The notes beneath the pieces are model-generated. The model ran no database searches and was not told where the DNA came from. It saw only the letters and a list, made by a program, of their open reading frames with translations. The translations under genes and the position numbers were made by a program. Below are positions 17,672 to 27,163 of a stretch of 64,000 nt of DNA, piece after piece. Origin of the DNA: Fulvivirga sediminis (GTDB taxonomy: Bacteria; Bacteroidota; Bacteroidia; Cytophagales; Cyclobacteriaceae); contig NZ_JAESIY010000008.1 of assembly GCF_016757215.1 (NCBI RefSeq), positions 300,870-364,869 on the forward strand, given 5' to 3'. The stretch's first letter is position 1; each line of letters begins with the position of its first letter.

Positions 17672-18712
17672 ATGAAGATGGAAATAGGGATAAGCACCTT
17701 TGCTGAGAATACGAAAGATCCTGAAAGTGGTAAAATGCTGAGTCCGGAAGTAAGGCTCTCAAATTTGATGGAGGAAATTGAGCTGGCTGATCAGGTAGGG
17801 TTAGATGTATACGCAATAGGAGAGCATCATAGGCCAGATTTTATAGTTTCATCACCCGCCACAGTATTAGCGGCAGCCGCGGTTAAGACCAAGCAAATTA
17901 AACTATCTAGTGCAGTATCAGTGATTAGTTCAGATGATCCTGTGAGGGTATTTCAGCAGTTTGCTCATGTAGATTTATTGAGTAAAGGTAGGGCTGAGCT
18001 GATGGCAGGAAGAGGTTCTTTTACCGAGTCCTTTCCTTTATTTGGAAATAATTTGCATGAGTATGATTCTCTCTTTTCAGAAAAACTAGACCTGTTAAAT
18101 CAGCTCAATGAAAATGAAATGATAACATGGTCGGGCAAGCATCGGCCTCCAATTCACAATAGAGGTGTATATCCCAGGCCTTATCAGAAGAAGTTGCCAA
18201 TTTGGGTGGCAGTAGGAGGTACGCCAGAGTCAGTTATTAGAGCTGCTAATATGGGGTTGCCACTGGCATTGGCTATAATCGGAGGTATGCCAGAGCATTT
18301 TGCTCCATTGGCAGAGCTTTATCGTCAAGCGTACCAAGAAGCAGGGCATGATCTCAATCAATTACAGATGGCTGTTCATTCTCATGGTTTTATAGGTGAT
18401 GATAGCAAGAAAGCCGCTGATGATTTCTTTGGGCCTTATGCTGTAATGATGAACCAAATAGGGAGTGAAAGAGGCTGGCCGCCCATTACCAGACAGCAGT
18501 ATGAAGTTTCCAGGTCTGCAAGGGGGTCTTTATTAGTGGGAGACCCGCAGCAAGTGATAGATAAAATACTCATGGAGCGTGAATTACTCGGTATCACTCG
18601 TTTTCTTATGCATCTTAGCGTTGGTACTATGCCTCATGACAAAATGATGAGAGCGATAGAACTGTTGGGGACGGTGGTGGTGCCAGAAGTAAAAAAGGCA
18701 TTGAAATCTTAA
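17672..18712 (+). CDS. LLM class flavin-dependent oxidoreductase
   Basis: Luciferase-like monooxygenase of 346 residues, a TIM-barrel enzyme using reduced FMN from a separate reductase. Family signatures are GISTFAENT at the N-terminus, [10 protein letters not shown] (the conserved EHH), [19 protein letters not shown], and [19 protein letters not shown]. The C-terminus [20 protein letters not shown] is typical of the MsnO8/YhbW subgroup. The substrate is unknown. The stop codon is embedded in a terminator hairpin that also serves the convergent yjdM gene. Confidence 0.86.
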   Translation: MKMEIGISTFAENTKDPESGKMLSPEVRLSNLMEEIELADQVGLDVYAIGEHHRPDFIVSSPATVLAAAAVKTKQIKLSSAVSVISSDDPVRVFQQFAHVDLLSKGRAELMAGRGSFTESFPLFGNNLHEYDSLFSEKLDLLNQLNENEMITWSGKHRPPIHNRGVYPRPYQKKLPIWVAVGGTPESVIRAANMGLPLALAIIGGMPEHFAPLAELYRQAYQEAGHDLNQLQMAVHSHGFIGDDSKKAADDFFGPYAVMMNQIGSERGWPPITRQQYEVSRSARGSLLVGDPQQVIDKILMERELLGITRFLMHLSVGTMPHDKMMRAIELLGTVVVPEVKKALKS

Positions 18713-18726
18713 GAGTTCAATGCCTT
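18695..18726. terminator. Bidirectional hairpin between LLM and yjdM genes
   Basis: AAGGCATTGAA pairs perfectly with TTCAATGCCTT around a 10-base loop. The stop codon of the LLM gene lies in the loop. The T tract is short, so termination is likely but not strong. Confidence 0.55.
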
Positions 18727-18751
18727 AGAGTATATCTCAAAAAAGAAAAGC

Positions 18752-19090
18752 CTAAGCTTTCTTTACAAATTCAGACTTAAGAGCCATAGCTCCGAAACCA
18801 TCCACTTTGCAATCAATGTTATGATCACCATCCACTAATCGGATGTTTTTTACTTTAGTACCAGCTTTAATAGGCTTTGGTGCCCCTTTAACTGGCAGGT
18901 CTTTAGCGATAACTACATCATCACCATCTTGTAGAAGATTGCCGTTGGCATCTTTCACTACCGGGCCAGCAGTCTCAGCTGCAGCTTCTTCTGGGTTCCA
19001 CTCGTGGCCACATTCGGGACACATCATTAATACACCGGTAGAGTAACCAAACGGTGACTTACATTCAGGGCAAGTGTTTGTTTCAGACAT
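18752..19090 (-). CDS. yjdM: YjdM/PhnA-like zinc-ribbon protein
   Basis: Small cytosolic protein of 112 residues. The N-terminal zinc ribbon uses Cys7, Cys10, Cys24 and Cys27 (CPEC and CPEC); the rest is a beta-barrel PhnA domain with [19 protein letters not shown] and [16 protein letters not shown]. Despite the old PhnA name the family is not needed for phosphonate breakdown; its role is unknown. The length is normal. The gene is monocistronic and convergent with the LLM gene. Confidence 0.88.
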   Translation of the reverse strand: MSETNTCPECKSPFGYSTGVLMMCPECGHEWNPEEAAAETAGPVVKDANGNLLQDGDDVVIAKDLPVKGAPKPIKAGTKVKNIRLVDGDHNIDCKVDGFGAMALKSEFVKKA

Positions 19091-19267
19091 GTTATAAAAA
19101 TTAGGAGCGCAAATCTACTGAAATAATTGGAAGATAAGAATCTTGAATGAAGCGAATGTGCTTTCCTGGTCTTGGAGGTGCGTTCAATGTAAGGATTATG
19201 GTTTAATAATAGATTAAGTTCTTTTTACTTTAATTCCTCTATCTCGTGTTTACTCATTACTATTAGC

Positions 19268-19306
19268 CTAAACTTTGAACATTATTTAATAATGTTTAAA
19301 GTTTAG
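19268..19306. repeat. 39-bp palindrome with 17-bp arms
   Basis: CTAAACTTTGAACATTA and its near-exact complement surround a 5-base TTTAA centre, with one imperfect pair. It lies between the yjdM start and the 3' end of the lipoprotein gene at 19366. It could be a hairpin terminator without a T run, or an operator. Confidence 0.5.
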
Positions 19307-19365
19307 ACAGGGATATGGTGATAGTCCATTATTATTTATATCCGTAGGATAGTAAATGAAATTAT

Positions 19366-20853
19366 TTATTTGCTAGTACGTAGAGTTTCAATACCTACTA
19401 CTACAGTACCAGTTGATTGTACAAAGCCTTCCCATTTTGGTATTGGAAGTTGACCTAAGGGAGGTACATCAATCATTAAAGGGTCATATGCAGTAATTAC
19501 GGGGTTGTACCAAGTATGAATAATGCTTCCTAATTGATCAGACTCTGTAGTATAAGTTACCTGCATATTAGAACTTTTAGTTGACGTTGAGTTTGAGCCA
19601 AGACCCGCACCAATCTTAACAATTTTAAAAATATCGGCCCCTACTTCTGCTTCAAAATTACTTCCTTTAGTTGTTTCTGCAGAAACAGTTCTGGTAATTT
19701 GAGTTGAAGGATCATATTCTTCAACTTGTATGTGCCATCTATCTCCATATAATTGCATATCCCATGGTACAATTTGAATCGCTGGATTAAAAATATATTC
19801 AATAGCTACTTTCTCTACCTCTTTTTCAAAGCAATATTCTTTTCCTGGAATTGGAAAAGGAAATTCCTTGCAAATAGTTTCATATTCTGTATTATATAAA
19901 TTTTCAGGATCTAAGATAAAAGTCTTTGTCGTAACTGATAGCTGATCAGAAGCACCTATAAAAAAAATATTAAAATGCAGTTCTAAATTACCTTCAGTCC
20001 AGTCGTCAGTTATTGTTTCTAAAACATTATAACTCTCAACCTTCAAAGAGGTAATAGCTTCTGTGTAATTTTTATTAAATTCCCCTCTATTAATCTCATC
20101 AGATGGAGATATATCATAATAAATGTAATCTTTTTGGTAGCATGTGTTGCAGGTTGGATTATTCAGTGCTTTAGTATACGCAGCTAATACTTTGGGATCA
20201 GGTTGAAGCATTTCCCTTTTATTGCTGTTGTAATTATCTCTTATATCAACTAAAGGATTTGTAATATATGAATAATTGAAATCGTTTGAATTATACGACA
20301 TCATATTATTCTGTGCGTTATGAGATAAAACTAAATTCTCATTTTGTTTTAAAATAATAACTGGAAAGGTTGGTCGAAATTCTATAGATTGTGTAAAGGA
20401 AAACCCATCTGCAGCGGTATAATAGATCTCATTATTTTCTTTTGAAAAAGCAATAAGTGGCAGAGGGTCATTTTCAGTATCCCAATTATCGGCAGAAAAT
20501 TTATGTAAACTTGGCACAAGTAATGTTAATAAGGGTTGAGTCATAATAGCACTTAAAATTTGAGGATTTTCTTTATTAAGTTTTTGCTTTACCGTCTCCC
20601 CTGTTAATGTTGATACTGATAACAAATCTTGAAATAAAACATTATAATCTCCATCAAATTTTTCTAAAGATCGCTTTTTCATGTATTTTCTGACATTTGA
20701 ATCTTTCATTAAATCCGCTAGTACTCCAGAGATTGATTCGAACTTATAATTGAAACTATTCGCATTTGAAGAATCAAAATTTGCCAATTCATTATCTTCT
20801 CTACATGCACATAAAATTAAAAAGCAAAATAAGATTGTGTAAATATTTTTCAT
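19366..20853 (-). CDS. Large lipoprotein of unknown function
   Basis: Unrecognised lipoprotein of about 495 residues. The signal peptide MKNIYTILFCFLILCAC contains a lipobox (LCAC), which fixes the start at 20853; the frame extends upstream through AT-rich sequence without family-like content. The N-terminal mature region is helical (FESISGVLADLMKDSNVRK); the central part contains FSADNWDTENDPLPLIAFSK and PVIILKQNENLVLS; the C-terminal 150 residues are beta-rich. A lone CNTC pair (residues about 258-261) may form a disulfide. No neighbour is in the same operon, and a long gene-free stretch precedes it. Confidence 0.65.
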   Translation of the reverse strand: MKNIYTILFCFLILCACREDNELANFDSSNANSFNYKFESISGVLADLMKDSNVRKYMKKRSLEKFDGDYNVLFQDLLSVSTLTGETVKQKLNKENPQILSAIMTQPLLTLLVPSLHKFSADNWDTENDPLPLIAFSKENNEIYYTAADGFSFTQSIEFRPTFPVIILKQNENLVLSHNAQNNMMSYNSNDFNYSYITNPLVDIRDNYNSNKREMLQPDPKVLAAYTKALNNPTCNTCYQKDYIYYDISPSDEINRGEFNKNYTEAITSLKVESYNVLETITDDWTEGNLELHFNIFFIGASDQLSVTTKTFILDPENLYNTEYETICKEFPFPIPGKEYCFEKEVEKVAIEYIFNPAIQIVPWDMQLYGDRWHIQVEEYDPSTQITRTVSAETTKGSNFEAEVGADIFKIVKIGAGLGSNSTSTKSSNMQVTYTTESDQLGSIIHTWYNPVITAYDPLMIDVPPLGQLPIPKWEGFVQSTGTVVVGIETLRTSK

Positions 20854-22073
20854 TATAGAATAATTATTGTTTTTAGGCTTAAAATTAGTTTTTTTATTTA
20901 AAAATAAAATGATAAAATATATTTTTGAAGTAGTTCTAAATTGCTTTTCATACATACAAGAGGATGTCTTAAAACAGCAACCTCATGCTTAGGACATTAG
21001 GTTTTAAATTTTAATGAGTCTAAATTCAAAAATTTATTAGATTAGAGACAAGTTTTGTGCAAGGGCATACCATTTCTGCTGTTTTTATAACTCAATTCAA
21101 ACAAAATATTTAAAATTTTCACAAAATCACCTTTTGGTATTGTGAATATATTTTAATGTTAAACCAAATGATTAGAATAATCATTGCTGAGAGTTTCAAA
21201 ACAGATAGTAATATTTAGAGTGATAATTACTCTGATCGCAGGTTGTATAAGAGAATTTCATTGGTTGTATAATACAATTATTTACAACATAGCTTTACAC
21301 GAATCGAATTTCTAAAGTTTTTTGGATCAGACCATCGCATACACCATATTTCGAAAATAGGAAATATTGAACGAATCGTTTATATATCAAGAGTTACAAT
21401 GTTGGGAGCAGGATGAACTAATTAATGCTATGCTGTCGATAATAAAATGATAGTCATGGCTACAAGTTTGATGGCAGAGAATAGAATGTGATTAATGGCT
21501 GAAGATCTATAATTATAAAACATTCTAATCAGTTGCATCGTACAAGATTCTCGGCTTTAGTCTTTGGTTGCGGGAAAGTCTAGCCCAATATGGTCCGATT
21601 AATAAAAGCAATGACTATTTCTAAATTTCCGCAACTTGCCATTTTTATTGGTATACTACTCCTGTTGTTGTAGCATCATACCGAGTTAAAGCAATTGCTA
21701 TAAGGTTTATTGATAAATGTATTTAAGGATGACCAAATATAGCTTCAATTGATTAAGGAATAGCGATATAACTGAGAATGGAGGACTTTTGAAACTGCAA
21801 ACATCGGCAATATGTCTGGCTAGGGTATAGAATTTGATATAAGATTTACCTTATGAGAGATATTAATCTTATTGTAGTCAAAGAAAAGCCTGATAATTCT
21901 ACGGAGTTGTCAGGCTTTTCTTTTATGTAAATAGCTATAACGAAATAGCTAGCAGTGATGCCGATTTTTATATATAGGGATGTTAGTAATAGGTGTTTGA
22001 AGAATGTTTTTATGTGAAATAGTCTAATACTTCTGGTATTATTGTCACGAATTACATGTTGAATAATTAGTAA
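20854..22073. other. 1.2-kb gene-free stretch
   Basis: No intact reading frame of note on either strand. The sequence is AT-rich with frequent stops and looks like decayed coding DNA: short coding-like pieces appear (for example a possible start MIRIIIAESF at 21168) but do not connect. A strong terminator at 21881-21924 has no gene feeding it. A direct repeat GGTTGTATA occurs at 21241 and 21263. The promoter of the lipoprotein gene must lie at the left edge. Confidence 0.5.
21881..21924 (+). terminator. Orphan rho-independent terminator
   Basis: AAGAAAAGCCTGA pairs perfectly over 13 bp with TCAGGCTTTTCTT, followed by TT. No recognisable gene lies within 1 kb upstream on this strand; a 25-codon frame from 21853 runs through it. 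Confidence 0.75.
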
Positions 22074-22991
22074 ATGGATCTTTATAAAATCAATAATAAT
22101 TCTTTAGAAGAAGTTAAGCATATACCCTTCAAGCTCGAAAAGGATATTCAGGAGCTGGTAGAGCAAAATTTGCAATTACTTTTTAATTTGGAGTTTGTTA
22201 AGAGTGAGTTTAAGCTTAATAAGCTAAGGATAGATACTCTTTCATTTGATAATCAAACCAATTCCTTTGTGATTATTGAATATAAAAAAGTTAAAAACTA
22301 CTCTGTAATAGATCAGGGTTATTCTTATCTATCCTTAATGCTGAATAATAAAGCTGATTTTATTCTTGAATACCAGGAGCAGACCGGTAAGCCTTTAAAA
22401 CGTAATGATGTGGATTGGAGTCAATCCAGAGTGATCTTTATTTCCCCTCAGTTCACTCCTTATCAGAAGCAAAGTATAGAGTTTAAAGACTTGCCTTTTG
22501 AGTTGTGGGAAATCAAACAATATTCAAATGCTACGATAGCTTTAAATCAGCACAAACCTAGCAGTCAGGAAAGTGTGAAAGCTATTACAGCTGCATCTTC
22601 TGATGAGCGAATGCAAGATGTGAGCAGAGAGATAATAGTATTTACAGAAGAAGATCACTATCAAAAAGCCAATTCCGAGATTAGAGAGTTGGCACTTAGT
22701 ATTAAAGATCGTATTCTTGAATTTGATAATGTGGAAATTAACCCAGTTAAGCAGTACATAGGCTTTAAATTGGAGAAACGTTTAATTACTGACTTTGAGA
22801 TTCAAAAAACGAAGTTAAGGTTGAGGATTAATCTGAAAAAAGGACTACTTGATGACCCTAAGCACATGTTCAGAGATGTTTCGGAAATAGGACACTGGGG
22901 TATTGGAGATTATGAAGCTGTTATCACTCCCGAAAGTGATTTAGACTACATGATGAGCTGTGTTAAACAAGCTTATAATCATCATAAATAG
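22074..22991 (+). CDS. PD-(D/E)XK-like protein with DUF5655 C-terminus
   Basis: Protein of 305 residues with two domains. Residues about 20-150 look like a PD-(D/E)XK nuclease-fold domain: helix EKDIQELVEQNLQLLF, Asp54 in LRIDTLSFDN, and Glu69-x-Lys71 in FVIIEYKKVKNYSVIDQG. Residues about 195-300 match the DUF5655 domain (predicted transport-associated domain), ending in an acidic SDLDYMMSCVKQAY. The biochemical function is unknown; PD-(D/E)XK proteins of this kind occur among repair and defence genes. It stands alone next to a decayed segment. Confidence 0.7.
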   Translation: MDLYKINNNSLEEVKHIPFKLEKDIQELVEQNLQLLFNLEFVKSEFKLNKLRIDTLSFDNQTNSFVIIEYKKVKNYSVIDQGYSYLSLMLNNKADFILEYQEQTGKPLKRNDVDWSQSRVIFISPQFTPYQKQSIEFKDLPFELWEIKQYSNATIALNQHKPSSQESVKAITAASSDERMQDVSREIIVFTEEDHYQKANSEIRELALSIKDRILEFDNVEINPVKQYIGFKLEKRLITDFEIQKTKLRLRINLKKGLLDDPKHMFRDVSEIGHWGIGDYEAVITPESDLDYMMSCVKQAYNHHK

Positions 22992-23179
22992 GCATTATTT
23001 TTATTTTAATCTAAATATAGCATTCTGAAAGAATGTACATCTATAAAGGCAAAAGGGCAGGAAACATTTACCCATTCTCATTAAATCATCTAAGAATCTC
23101 AACTTTTTCAAGGACAAAACCTCTATCTTCTTGTTACAGGATTAATACAGATTGATATTATTTGACTAAATCAAAGGAT

Positions 23180-24304
23180 ATGATAACGAGAAGAAAATTT
23201 GTAAATAGAGCAACTGCCGGAGCAGCAGCAATGGCAGTATCTCCTTATATAATGGCCAATGGTAAGGTAAATTTAGAGAGTTTAGGTTTTATGTCTAACC
23301 CTTCTGATAGAACAGCAGGTGGGAAGTACCGTCCTCCTTTTAGTTTTGGATTGGGTGGTGCACCACTTGGCGGCACCAGTGGCCTTTTGGTAACAGATGA
23401 GGAGGCACGACTCACTTTGGAGAATGCCTGGGAGTCAGGCCTGCGCTATTATGATACTTCACCATGGTATGGTTTGGGGCTCAGCGAAAGACGTTTCGGC
23501 CATTTATTGCACCGAAAGCCTAGGGAAGAGTATGTAATTTCTACAAAAATTGGCAGGATACTTACTGCTGCACCTAAACCAGCTAAGACTCAGTGGGCTC
23601 AGCCAGATTCTTTTGATTACAAGTACGACTATTCTGCTTCAGCCACTCGTCGATCAGTGGAAGATAGTTTGCAGAGGTTAGGAATATCATCAATAGACAT
23701 TGTTTTTATTCATGATCTTTCTCCTGATAATGGAGATATGAAAGATAACTGGACGCAGTACTTTGATCAGGCGGCTAAGGGAGCAATGCCAGAACTAGTG
23801 AAAATGCGTGAAGAGGGCATTATAAAAGGTTGGGGTATGGGTGTGAACACGCTGCCTCCTATTTTGAAAGCGCTGGAAGTAAGTGATCCGGATGTGCATT
23901 TGGCTGCTTGTCAATATACCTTAATGGATCATGAAGAGTCTTTAGAGAAATTGTTTCCCGCTATTGAGAAAAGTGGCAACTCTATAGTAGTAGGCTCACC
24001 GCTCAATAATGGCTTTTTAGCAGGGGCAGATCGGTATAATTATGGGCCAAAAATACCTGAAGGGTTCAAAGAAAAAAGAGCCAAGATGGAAAAGATAGCC
24101 AAAGCTCATGGAATAGATCTTCGCACAGCTGCGCTACAGTTTTGTGCGGCCCCTAAGCAGGTTTCTAGTGTAATACCAGGAGCGAGAAAGGCAAATCAGC
24201 CGAAGGAAAATGTGGAGTCTATGAAGGTGAAGATACCGCTAGATTTTTGGGCTGAAATGAAAAAGGAAGGTCTCATCGCTGAGAAGGCTCCACTATTGAG
24301 TTAA
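23180..24304 (+). CDS. Tat-exported aldo/keto reductase
   Basis: Aldo/keto reductase of 374 residues with a twin-arginine signal (ITRRKFVNRATAGAAAMAVS), so it is probably folded with cofactor in the cytosol and exported. Catalytic motifs: Asp and Tyr in YYDTSPWYGLGLSE, Lys in VISTKIGRI, and His in DIVFIHDLSPD. The pattern resembles L-fucose/D-threo-aldose dehydrogenase-type AKRs. The ATG at 23180 places the RR motif at residues 4-5; a TTG at 23162 would add six residues. Export of an AKR is seen in Bacteroidota sugar catabolism, but no sugar genes adjoin it. Confidence 0.82.
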   Translation: MITRRKFVNRATAGAAAMAVSPYIMANGKVNLESLGFMSNPSDRTAGGKYRPPFSFGLGGAPLGGTSGLLVTDEEARLTLENAWESGLRYYDTSPWYGLGLSERRFGHLLHRKPREEYVISTKIGRILTAAPKPAKTQWAQPDSFDYKYDYSASATRRSVEDSLQRLGISSIDIVFIHDLSPDNGDMKDNWTQYFDQAAKGAMPELVKMREEGIIKGWGMGVNTLPPILKALEVSDPDVHLAACQYTLMDHEESLEKLFPAIEKSGNSIVVGSPLNNGFLAGADRYNYGPKIPEGFKEKRAKMEKIAKAHGIDLRTAALQFCAAPKQVSSVIPGARKANQPKENVESMKVKIPLDFWAEMKKEGLIAEKAPLLS

Positions 24305-24455
24305 GAGACATTTATTGAACATATTTAATTAAGGCTAAGGCATTTATGTTTTAGCCTTTTTTAGTTAAAAGAGTAATGTTCTTAGGAACATAAGTCTTTT
24401 TCACGTGTTAATTAAGTGTATAGACTAAATAGATATAAAATAAATATAGATTGAA

Positions 24456-25106
24456 ATGAAGAAGATACTGATAATAGGTGCGAACGGACAGATAGGGAAG
24501 ATTTTGACGAATAAAATGAAGGATACTGGAGATTTCACCCCCGTAGCCATGATCAGAAAGGATGAGCAGAAGAGCTATTTTGAAGACTTAGGAGTAGACA
24601 CTAAGTTGGTGAGCCTGGAAGGTGAGGTTGAAGATATAGAAAAAGCCGTGGAAGGGCTTGATGGAGTTGTTTTCGCCGCAGGTTCTGGAGGAAGTACAGG
24701 ACAGGATAAGACTTTAACGGTAGACTTGGATGGTGCCGTAAAAGCCATGGAAGCGGCTAAAGCTAAAGGCGTGAAAAGATTTGTTATGGTAAGTGCCTTG
24801 GGTGCAGATGATCGTTCTTTCTGGGATAAAAGCGGTATAAAGCCTTATTATGTGGCAAAATACTTTGCAGATAGAACTTTAAAAAATATCGGCCTTGATT
24901 ATACTATTGTAAGACCTGGTATGCTTAAAGATGGTGACGGAACAGGTAAGATTACCTTGCAAGATCCTATGTCTGCAGAAAGCGTGAAGAGAGAAGATGT
25001 GGCTGAAGTAATTTTAGCTGCTCTACAGCAACATAACACAATAGGCAAAGTGATTGAATTCAATAATGGAGAAAATGAGATTAAGGAAGCAATAGCAGCC
25101 GTTTAA
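24456..25106 (+). CDS. NAD(P)-binding SDR-like protein (atypical, SDR_a5/YwnB type)
   Basis: Rossmann-fold protein of 216 residues. The dinucleotide loop is GANGQIGK at residues 8-15; further marks are VFAAGSGGSTGQDKTLTVDLDGA and VMVSALGADDRSFWD, and a Tyr-x-x-x-Lys-like YYVAKYFADRTL. It belongs with NmrA/HSCARG-like and YwnB proteins that bind NAD(P)H and may act as redox sensors or epimerase-like enzymes. It is a single gene with a strong terminator. Confidence 0.82.
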   Translation: MKKILIIGANGQIGKILTNKMKDTGDFTPVAMIRKDEQKSYFEDLGVDTKLVSLEGEVEDIEKAVEGLDGVVFAAGSGGSTGQDKTLTVDLDGAVKAMEAAKAKGVKRFVMVSALGADDRSFWDKSGIKPYYVAKYFADRTLKNIGLDYTIVRPGMLKDGDGTGKITLQDPMSAESVKREDVAEVILAALQQHNTIGKVIEFNNGENEIKEAIAAV

Positions 25107-25138
25107 TCCATTCAATTTTATTAGGCAAGATTCAATGG

Positions 25139-25173
25139 AAAAGCAGTACTGAGCGGTCGGTACTGCTTTTTTG
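25139..25173 (+). terminator. Rho-independent terminator
   Basis: AAAAGCAGTAC pairs with GTACTGCTTTT around a 10-base loop and runs into TTTT; it ends the NAD(P)-binding gene. Confidence 0.85.
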
Positions 25174-25238
25174 TTGCCATTGTAGAGAGTGGAAAGGGGC
25201 TTTAATTATTGAGTCTGAAAATCTTTTTCTTCATTTCT

Positions 25239-25893
25239 CTGAAGGCTTTTACTATCAAGGGGGCACCATTCCTTAAACAGGAGCATTATCCTGTGTTTGA
25301 TTGCGCTAATCTGTGTGGAGATAGAGGCAATAGGTATATTCCTGTAGGTCACATCCGTAAAGGTGAATATGACGATGGCTCTTTAGGGGAATTATTTATA
25401 GATATGGATAAAAAAGGAGCATCTTTCTGCTTTATATTAAACTGTTTTACCATAGCTGTGCCATAAGGCTTGCAGTATGGATTGTCTTTACAGAAGTATG
25501 TAGATCGCTTTACCTTCACCAGGTTAGAACCTGCGGATAGCTTGCAGCACCTTAATATTTAGCCTGCTACTTCATTGCTAGATTATTTATTCTGTTTATT
25601 AGATTATAAATATCTCAACCAAACAGGCCTGGTAAACGTACAGAAGAAAAATAGCTATAGTAAAGACCATAGCATAGCCGAATCATCTTGCGGAATAGAA
25701 GGGTGCGAGATGAGTGCATTAAGAGTATCACAGTCCATAAAAGACACGTATGTAGGTGAGGTGTTTGATGAGTCGCAGCATGCGCTGGACAGTATGATGG
25801 CAGTTGCACCGATATGTGATGATTTTGGATATACGGTACAATCGGGTACTTGTTAAGTGCCTAAACTGTGGTAATAGCTTAGGATGTAGTTAA
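25239..25893 (+). pseudogene. nrdJ: Decayed vitamin B12-dependent ribonucleotide reductase (C-terminal part)
   Basis: One reading frame, interrupted by stops, still spells the C-terminal third of class II ribonucleotide reductase NrdJ. Pieces in order: KGAPFLKQEHYPVFDCAN and GHIR; then KGEYDDGSLGELFIDMDKKG, LNCFTIAV, GLQYG, RFTFTRLEPA, LDYLFCLLDYKYLNQTGLV; then APICDDFGYTVQSGTC. Defects: a large internal deletion near 25360 joining GHIR to KGEYDDG, in-frame stops at 25464-25466 and 25559-25561, and a 2-base deletion at about 25853, after which the correct frame resumes as KCLNCGNSLGCS before a stop ending at 25893. The N-terminal two thirds, including the catalytic cysteines, are gone. The cell must rely on another ribonucleotide reductase. 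Confidence 0.88.
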
Positions 25894-25986
25894 GGTTTCA
25901 TATATAGAGGGTGCCTTAATCACGGGTTATTTAAAAGTTGGTTTTGTGCTTCTGGTACACTCTTCATTTGAAAGAAAATAAATTTT

Positions 25987-26799
25987 ATGACGAAAGATAA
26001 CAATGGAAAAGAACAAGCAGCAGTGATGAAGGGAATTCTTGCTGTTAAAGAGAAAATATACCTTACACCTCATTATATAAGGATTATTCTCAGCGGAGAA
26101 GATATTCAAAAATATGAATTAGCTCAGGTAGGTGATAATAACAAGATTATTTTACCTAAAGATGGAAAGGTAACGCTCCCGGAACTCGGAGGTAAAGGGG
26201 ATAGTTCAAAAGGGCTCATCAGAACCTATACGCTAAGAAGTTTAGACTTAGAAAAAGGGGAGATGGCCGTTGATTTTGTAGCACATGGAGATAGCGGTCC
26301 TGCTTCTAAATGGGCTGCAGAAGCACAACCTGGCGATGAGTTGGGGGTATTAATGAAGCAGAAAAACAAAAAGCTGTTTCCATTGGCCGACTGGTATTGT
26401 ATTACCGGTGATCATACTGCTCTGCCTGTTATTAGTGTTATGCTGGAATCATTGCCAGCCGATGCTCAGGGAAAAGCAGTAATAGAAGTACATAGTGAAG
26501 CAGATAAATTAGACCTTAAAAAGCCAGATAATATGGAAGTGGTGTGGACTTATAATGAGGCTCCTGGTGAGCACACTACATTAGTTCCTTATTTCAATGA
26601 GCTGGAAATACCACAAGATGGTAGTAGGTTTATTTTCGCTGCGGCTGAATATAATGTAGTTAAAGAAATTCAAGAAATCCTGAGGACAGCAGATAATCTT
26701 CAGAGGAGTGAATGGCAATCTTATTCCTACTGGAAATATGGGCAGGCAGAAGATGATTCTGCTAAAAAAAGAAGCGAAGTTGCTCATAGGGGAAATTGA
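25987..26799 (+). CDS. Siderophore-interacting FAD-binding reductase
   Basis: Cytosolic flavoprotein of 270 residues of the SIP/ViuB family, which reduces Fe(III)-siderophores to free iron. The FAD-binding barrel contains IRTYTLRSLD (RxYT motif) and VDFVAHGDSGPASKWA; the NAD(P)H-binding part has ITGDHTALPVISVM; the C-terminus has the family signature WQSYSYWKYGQAEDD. The length is typical. It lies directly after the nrdJ pseudogene, and no siderophore transporter is in the window. Confidence 0.88.
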   Translation: MTKDNNGKEQAAVMKGILAVKEKIYLTPHYIRIILSGEDIQKYELAQVGDNNKIILPKDGKVTLPELGGKGDSSKGLIRTYTLRSLDLEKGEMAVDFVAHGDSGPASKWAAEAQPGDELGVLMKQKNKKLFPLADWYCITGDHTALPVISVMLESLPADAQGKAVIEVHSEADKLDLKKPDNMEVVWTYNEAPGEHTTLVPYFNELEIPQDGSRFIFAAAEYNVVKEIQEILRTADNLQRSEWQSYSYWKYGQAEDDSAKKRSEVAHRGN

Positions 26800-26942
26800 T
26801 TTTGAATCTATTGCTTTTGCTTTCTTTTTAGAATAAAGCGGGCTTTTTTCTAAAAGTTGGAATATGTATTAGTATAAAATAGTTAATAGGAGATGCGTCA
26901 GTAAGGACAAATCTCCCATTTTCGTTTATAGCAATCTCTCCG

Positions 26943-27152
26943 TTAAGCGGGCTCTATTTCAAACCCAACTTTTTTTATAGCATTAGTTATATCATCCGCT
27001 GATGCTCCTTCGGAGTCAACGGTCAGAATCTTATCTGGATTATCCAGATCAACTTCCCAATGTTTGATGCCATTAGTACCATCGAGGCTTGGAGTTACTC
27101 TTTTTAAACAAGCACCACAATTTATATTAGTTTTGAATTTCATGGTTTCCAT
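26943..27152 (-). CDS. CopZ-like heavy-metal-associated domain protein
   Basis: Single HMA domain of 66-69 residues with the metal loop INCGAC (CxxC) after the first strand, followed by the usual beta-alpha-beta-beta-alpha-beta pattern ending in KVGFEIEPA. It should carry Cu(I) to CopA in the cytosol. The gene starts 11 bases after the copA stop, so the two form one operon. The loop lacks the usual Met two residues before the first Cys. The start could be either Met at 27152 or 27143. Confidence 0.85.
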   Translation of the reverse strand: METMKFKTNINCGACLKRVTPSLDGTNGIKHWEVDLDNPDKILTVDSEGASADDITNAIKKVGFEIEPA

Positions 27153-27163
27153 ATCTGTTCATT

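Noticed and set aside
21241..21288. Direct repeat GGTTGTATA and flanking GTTGTA...TACAAC, reminiscent of type II-C CRISPR repeats
   Set aside because: Only two short copies, no regular spacer length, and no cas genes in the window.
21168..21620. Possible response-regulator or LytTR relic (start MIRIIIAESF, later MVRLIKAMTIS)
   Set aside because: The pieces are short, in different frames, and their spacing does not fit a known domain; similarity may be chance.
25209..25856. Two short open frames (85 and 93 codons) that look like hypothetical genes
   Set aside because: They share one reading frame and together spell NrdJ; they are pieces of the pseudogene, not separate genes.
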